From positions 1-8,772 of the forward strand of contig WJKQ01000110.1 in assembly GCA_014728975.1 (NCBI GenBank): a stretch of DNA of 8,772 nucleotides. The letters are read 5' to 3'. Below the pieces are notes generated by a model. That model was not told the DNA's origin and did no database searches. It saw only the letters and a list, made by a program, of their open reading frames with translations. This document shows, in pieces, positions 5,769-8,772 of this stretch. A program made the position numbers and the translations under genes. Position 1 is the first letter of the stretch. Each line of letters opens with the position of its first letter. The stretch is from Candidatus Peregrinibacteria bacterium (GTDB taxonomy: Bacteria; Patescibacteriota; Gracilibacteria; UBA1369; LOWO2-01-FULL-3).

Positions 5769-8183
5769 TTCATTATTCCTTTTTCTTCTCAACGCGAGGA
5801 AGGCAAGAACGGTCATTACCACTGTTGAAGGTATTGCCGTTGTATTTACTTTCTCATTGGAACTTTCACATCCCTGATTGCATCCGTTTCCGCCTCCACC
5901 GTTGTTTTCTTCAACCTGGCTGGAATCGAGACTGTCCGCTCCCGATGTGTCTGTTTCCTGATTGTCAGGCTTGGGATCTACAGGATCAAGACAGTTGTCC
6001 GAAAGCGCGCAACCGGGATCTTCACAATCGGTCAAACCGTTCCCGTCATTATCTATGCCGTCGTCGCATGATCCTCCCTCGTTTATAAGAGTCATTACTC
6101 CGGATTCGGCATTCACTATGTATGACCTTCCGTCCGACGGTACATCAAAGTACCAGCCTTCGTTTTGGTTGTATATATACGCAAGTGATTCATCGGGCTG
6201 ATTGAAAGATGCCACTTTTACAACCGTCAGTTTTTGATCCTCTCCGTTTATGTTTATATTTCTCTCTCCTATGTTATTAAGTTCATATTCACTTGCCGCC
6301 GATGCCATGGATACTCCGCAACCGTTTACCACAGCTTTATATCCGTCCGCGTCCTCGGATATCTGAATGTTTATTCCATACTCGTCCGCCCCGCAATCAA
6401 GAGTGTTGTCGGGATTTTGGTAGCAGATTACATTGAAATTGCCTGCTCCGTCATAATATTCAGATGGCGTTATGGTTAATTCCACAGGCTCCGCGTCAGG
6501 ATTGAAAGGATTGGCAACCACTACTCTTCCTTCGCCATCGATGGTAAGCTCGAATCTTCCGTCTTCGAGTTCGCATGAGGTTACCGGAGGTGCTTCCTGG
6601 GGGTTTAAGACCTGGCCCGGATTTGTTGTACAGGCTTCATCACAATTTATGTGGGTTTCACAATCATCATCTTCACAGTCTGTAAGACCATCCTGATCGT
6701 TGTCCATTCCGTCATCGCATATTTCCTGAGGTGGGGTGGTTTCGCCAGGTTTTGTGTCAATTTCTTCCGTGTCCGGATTTTCTGTATCTGTTTCATTATT
6801 TCCTCCATCCACTTCGGGAGTGGATTCGTCCGCTTCTGTCGATTCGTCCGGCTGTGTGTCTGTTGTTTCCGGTTGCGTATCGGGTGATATATCCGGCTCT
6901 GTATCGGGTTCTGCATCGGGCTCCGAAATATCCGCGTCACCTGAACCGTCCGGCTGAACATCGGGTTCATAAATATCCGCATCCTGTGACGGCTCCGCCG
7001 TATCCTGACCTTGCTCCGGTGTGGGATCGGGATTGCCCGGACAATCTTCAGTACATGTAGCCGGGCTTTCATCACCGTTACATACTCCGTCTCCGCAGTA
7101 TGGTTCAACTGTTGAATAGACCATTTTAAATTCACCTCCGATTTGTTTTAGGAAAACAACCATCTTGTGTGTACCTGTATCTAAAATTCTTGGATGAACA
7201 TTTTGTTCTGATCCTTCGTTTAAAGTTTGTAAAAAAGTTAAATCAACTTCTGATGAATCTACATCGGGACTTACTCCCAGCCAGCACTCTGTGCCGTTTA
7301 CCTGTACAGGAAATAGACACACTCCATCGCAGTCGGGGAGACCGCAACTTCCGTCTAATTCTGTAAATTCTGGTGGTTCACCAGGGGTATCTTGATTAAA
7401 ATACATTATGCTGGTTCCTGATGAAAAATATAAGCGCGTTTCTCCATTTACATCAAATTCTGATAGTTCGTCACTACCAAATTGAGGTTCATGATCAACA
7501 ATATCAGTAACAATAAGGTCACTTCCTTGGAATGATAAAGTTCCTATTTGTACTATATCAGGTCCGGTAAATTCAATTTTAAGTTTATTACCTGTAACTG
7601 TCATTGAATGGGGGTCACCGATAATTCCATCGAGTCCTTGAACTAGCTGTGGTATAGCACTTGAAGAAAACATTTGAGATGGATCTTCCCCAGCTTCACA
7701 GCTAACAAAATATACTCCTTGCGCTCCATCTATAGACATTTCAAAAACTGTTACTGGTCGTCCATCTACCTCTCCCACTCCAAATGTTCCATAATGATAA
7801 TCTGGCTGATCCCATTCAGGCATACTTGGAGGACCAAAATATTCTGTATCCTGCGATTCTAAATGTTTCTCCATTACTTTAAAATTCGGATCAGGATCGT
7901 TACCTCCTTCTGCGGTTTGTGCTTCCGCTGTAGGGTAACTCTTTCCTTCATCCGGTGAAGTACAGGAAGCCATTGATGCTCCTGCAGTTCCAGCAGCTAT
8001 CACACCAAAAATTTTGCCTGCACCAAGTACTCCGGCTGTTGCTCTCCTTACTCCCTTTCCTATCCTATAATATATTCCTTTTTTATCGTTTAGCTGTCTA
8101 ATACTTTTTAAGTGGTCTTGAAATTCTATTACTTCATCAACAAGGTGATCTTGTTGGTCCGGAGTTAAATTATTTTTATCCAT
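5763..8183 (-). CDS. 806-aa multidomain surface lipoprotein with MYXO-CTERM-like tail
   Basis: Complete, probably displayed on the cell surface. Residues 1-40 are a hydrophilic leader, with basic residues up to RR46-47, then a hydrophobic run (48-70) and lipobox-like MASC, Cys74. Residues ~125-360 are beta-rich and propeller-like (for example 235-262 and 330-356). A CGDGVC..CTEDC module (363-381) is followed by an Asp/Glu/Pro/Thr stalk (383-486). A CDDGMDNDQDGLTDC motif (489-503) and a second copy CDDGIDNDGNGLTDC (706-720) bracket a beta-rich domain (~535-700). Both motifs carry a DxDxDG-type calcium-loop pattern and resemble MopE-type metal-binding repeats. A glycine/cysteine stretch (GGGGNGCNQGCESS, 762-775) precedes a hydrophobic helix (~785-798) and RRKR, the layout of MYXO-CTERM signals. 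Codon composition shifts near residue 350. Function is probably adhesion or surface binding, which is inferred. The ATG at 8183 is supported by a consensus promoter, but there is no Shine-Dalgarno sequence. Confidence 0.95.
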   Translation of the reverse strand: MDKNNLTPDQQDHLVDEVIEFQDHLKSIRQLNDKKGIYYRIGKGVRRATAGVLGAGKIFGVIAAGTAGASMASCTSPDEGKSYPTAEAQTAEGGNDPDPNFKVMEKHLESQDTEYFGPPSMPEWDQPDYHYGTFGVGEVDGRPVTVFEMSIDGAQGVYFVSCEAGEDPSQMFSSSAIPQLVQGLDGIIGDPHSMTVTGNKLKIEFTGPDIVQIGTLSFQGSDLIVTDIVDHEPQFGSDELSEFDVNGETRLYFSSGTSIMYFNQDTPGEPPEFTELDGSCGLPDCDGVCLFPVQVNGTECWLGVSPDVDSSEVDLTFLQTLNEGSEQNVHPRILDTGTHKMVVFLKQIGGEFKMVYSTVEPYCGDGVCNGDESPATCTEDCPGNPDPTPEQGQDTAEPSQDADIYEPDVQPDGSGDADISEPDAEPDTEPDISPDTQPETTDTQPDESTEADESTPEVDGGNNETDTENPDTEEIDTKPGETTPPQEICDDGMDNDQDGLTDCEDDDCETHINCDEACTTNPGQVLNPQEAPPVTSCELEDGRFELTIDGEGRVVVANPFNPDAEPVELTITPSEYYDGAGNFNVICYQNPDNTLDCGADEYGINIQISEDADGYKAVVNGCGVSMASAASEYELNNIGERNININGEDQKLTVVKVASFNQPDESLAYIYNQNEGWYFDVPSDGRSYIVNAESGVMTLINEGGSCDDGIDNDGNGLTDCEDPGCALSDNCLDPVDPKPDNQETDTSGADSLDSSQVEENNGGGGNGCNQGCESSNEKVNTTAIPSTVVMTVLAFLALRRKRNNEL
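5766..5882 (-). other. Encoded MYXO-CTERM-like C-terminal sorting signal
   Basis: Residues 768-806 hold GCNQGCESS, a polar spacer, a hydrophobic helix (IPSTVVMTVLAFLALR) and the basic cluster RRKR seven residues from the end. Known MYXO-CTERM tails share a Gly-Cys core, a hydrophobic helix and terminal arginines, and are thought to be processed by a myxosortase of the CPBP/glutamic-type membrane protease family. No such enzyme is encoded in this window. Confidence 0.7.
6009..6068 (-). other. Second CDDGxDNDxxGLTDCEDxxC metal-binding motif
   Basis: Residues 706-725 of the 806-aa protein. The pattern D-x-D-x-x-G with flanking cysteines matches the copy at 6660-6719, with 16 of 20 residues identical. 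The pair brackets a beta-rich domain and may rigidify the stalk by binding calcium. MopE-type copper binding is an alternative family reading. Confidence 0.7.
6660..6719 (-). other. First CDDGxDNDxDGLTDCEDxxC metal-binding motif
   Basis: Residues 489-508 of the 806-aa protein, just after the acidic stalk. It has DNDQDG, a complete EF-hand-like loop core, and four cysteine-flanked acidic positions. The family resemblance is to the Cys/Asp-rich repeats common in secreted myxobacterial proteins. Confidence 0.7.
6726..7037 (-). repeat. Low-complexity Asp/Glu/Pro/Thr-rich stalk
   Basis: Residues 383-486 are almost only D, E, P, T, S, Q and G, with imperfect EPD/QPD/SPDTQP repeats. This is an extended linker typical of wall- or surface-exposed proteins that hold domains away from the membrane. 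The DNA shows matching short repeats (variants of atcgggt and atccggc), a likely site of slippage and length variation between strains. Confidence 0.85.
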
Positions 8184-8216
8184 TTAATTTAAGGTTATAG
8201 GATAATTAGCTGTGAA

Positions 8217-8244
8217 ATTATACATCTTTTTTACGAATTGTCAA
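8217..8244 (-). promoter_or_regulatory. Full-consensus sigma70 promoter of the 806-aa surface protein gene
   Basis: On the minus strand TTGACA (8244-8239) and TATAAT (8222-8217) are both perfect, separated by 16 bp. The predicted start near 8210 gives a leader of about 27 nt without a Shine-Dalgarno sequence. The -35 abuts the stop codon of the upstream gene (8247-8245). A 6-bp inverted repeat (ATAATT 8202-8207, AATTAT 8216-8221) overlaps the -10 and could be an operator, but it is AT-rich and weak. Confidence 0.8.
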
Positions 8245-8772
8245 CTAGTTTTGTACCGCGAAGTCAATCAAAGGCTTGCTTTCATCCTGATAAAGCGTCT
8301 TTTCAAAAATATTTCCTTCCACGTTTACCAATACGTCCAATTCCGTACTTGTGTTTCCGATTGGTTGATCGCTTATTAATTGATATTCAAGGTACGGAAT
8401 GTTTCTATCTTGTTGTGAAATTAGTTTTCCGCTGAGGAACAATGTCAATAAAGGTTGTTTTATCTCCGGTAATTTTAATTTCACACTATTGCCAAAAAAT
8501 CCTCCCACACTTTCTAAAATTCTCACCTCATCATAAGTATTTGTATCGATTGCTTTTAACGTGGAATATAATAATCTATGTTTTTGATCATTTGAAGGAT
8601 GTGCAAGATAATTATCTATATCATAATTAATTCTTCCTTCAGTTATACCTGAAAATCCTTGTTTTATCTCTTTTATCTCACCTTCAGTTACATACTCAAC
8701 ATACTGTATCATCCCACACTCCTCATCGTTTCCTTCTTCATTTTCGCAGAGGCCGGTTAGCTGCCATTGGAC
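8245..8772 (-). CDS. Unrecognised protein, N-terminus beyond the right edge (175 residues visible)
   Basis: The frame ends at TAG (8247-8245) and stays open to the window edge. The ATG at 8712 is probably internal, because the 20 codons above it are also open and read as protein-like sequence with two cysteines (LCENEEGNDEECG) that could pair. The visible part is hydrophilic and mixed alpha/beta, with strand-like stretches (VKLKLPEI, LLTLFLSGKL, YLEYQLIS, LDVLVNVEG). It has no C-terminal hydrophobic tail or Cys-rich repeat, so it lacks the anchor seen in the next gene. No family is recognised. It lies just upstream of, and in the same direction as, the 806-aa surface protein gene (61 bp gap), but that gene has its own consensus promoter. 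It may be another envelope or secreted protein, judged only by neighbourhood and the cysteine pair. Confidence 0.85.
   Translation of the reverse strand, partial: VQWQLTGLCENEEGNDEECGMIQYVEYVTEGEIKEIKQGFSGITEGRINYDIDNYLAHPSNDQKHRLLYSTLKAIDTNTYDEVRILESVGGFFGNSVKLKLPEIKQPLLTLFLSGKLISQQDRNIPYLEYQLISDQPIGNTSTELDVLVNVEGNIFEKTLYQDESKPLIDFAVQN

Noticed and set aside
6647..7135. A 162-codon minus-strand frame rich in Arg/Ile/Met
   Set aside because: It is a +1 shadow of the low-complexity acidic stalk of the 806-aa protein; GAT/CCG/ACA-rich repeats stay open in several frames.
8245..8712. Complete 155-aa gene starting at the ATG at 8712
   Set aside because: The frame is open for all 20 codons upstream to the window edge with protein-like sequence, so a truncated longer gene is more likely than a start at 8712.

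Overview
The window looks like a piece of an AT-rich (roughly 40% GC by eye) Gram-negative bacterial chromosome from the Myxococcota/Bradymonadota (former deltaproteobacterial) sphere. The evidence is circumstantial: six-cysteine repeats of the CGDN..DPGELCDG..GxLGCxGDCxxxDTSGC kind, CDDGxDNDxDGLTDC metal-binding motifs, an Asp/Glu/Pro/Thr-rich linker, a C-terminal tail like the MYXO-CTERM sorting signal (Gly-Cys, hydrophobic helix, Arg/Lys cluster), and lipobox-like cysteines. No RNA gene, insertion sequence, CRISPR array or phage gene is visible, and the sequence alone does not prove the taxon.

Layout, left to right. (1) 1-1954, minus: the first 651 codons of a large surface protein that runs off the left edge. 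It has a 140-residue hydrophilic head, one membrane segment ending in a possible lipobox, a beta-rich region, and then at least four ~50-residue Cys-rich repeats, two of which are almost identical at DNA level. (2) 2088-4181, minus: a complete CHASE2-type sensor adenylate cyclase with a TPR-like tail, the only gene here with a confident molecular function. (3) 4239-5096, minus: an unrecognised protein with no signal peptide but a C-terminal hydrophobic segment preceded by Gly-Cys-x-Ser-Ser. (4) 5247-5768, plus: a small lipoprotein with an extended N-terminus. (5) 5763-8183, minus: an 806-residue lipoprotein or surface protein with a beta-rich region, a CGDGVC module, an acidic stalk, two metal-binding motifs and a MYXO-CTERM-like tail. 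It overlaps gene 4 tail to tail by 6 bp. (6) 8245-8772, minus: the C-terminal 175 residues of an unrecognised protein running off the right edge.

Intergenic gaps are short (57-150 bp) and hold recognisable promoter-like sequence. Two promoters (for the 1954 and 8183 genes) have a perfect TTGACA -35, a 16-bp spacer and a near-perfect or perfect -10 at the same distance from the ATG. The cyclase has an extended -10 (TGGTATAAT) bracketed by an 11-bp inverted repeat. Most starts lack a clear Shine-Dalgarno sequence. Each gene appears to be its own transcription unit rather than part of one long operon.

How they might work together (inference): the window reads as a set of cell-surface or secreted proteins with unusual, long cytoplasmic-side leaders and, in at least one convincing case, a C-terminal sorting tail, sitting around a membrane-bound cAMP-producing sensor. 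No sortase-like processing enzyme lies inside the window, so any link between cyclase and surface proteins rests on proximity alone.
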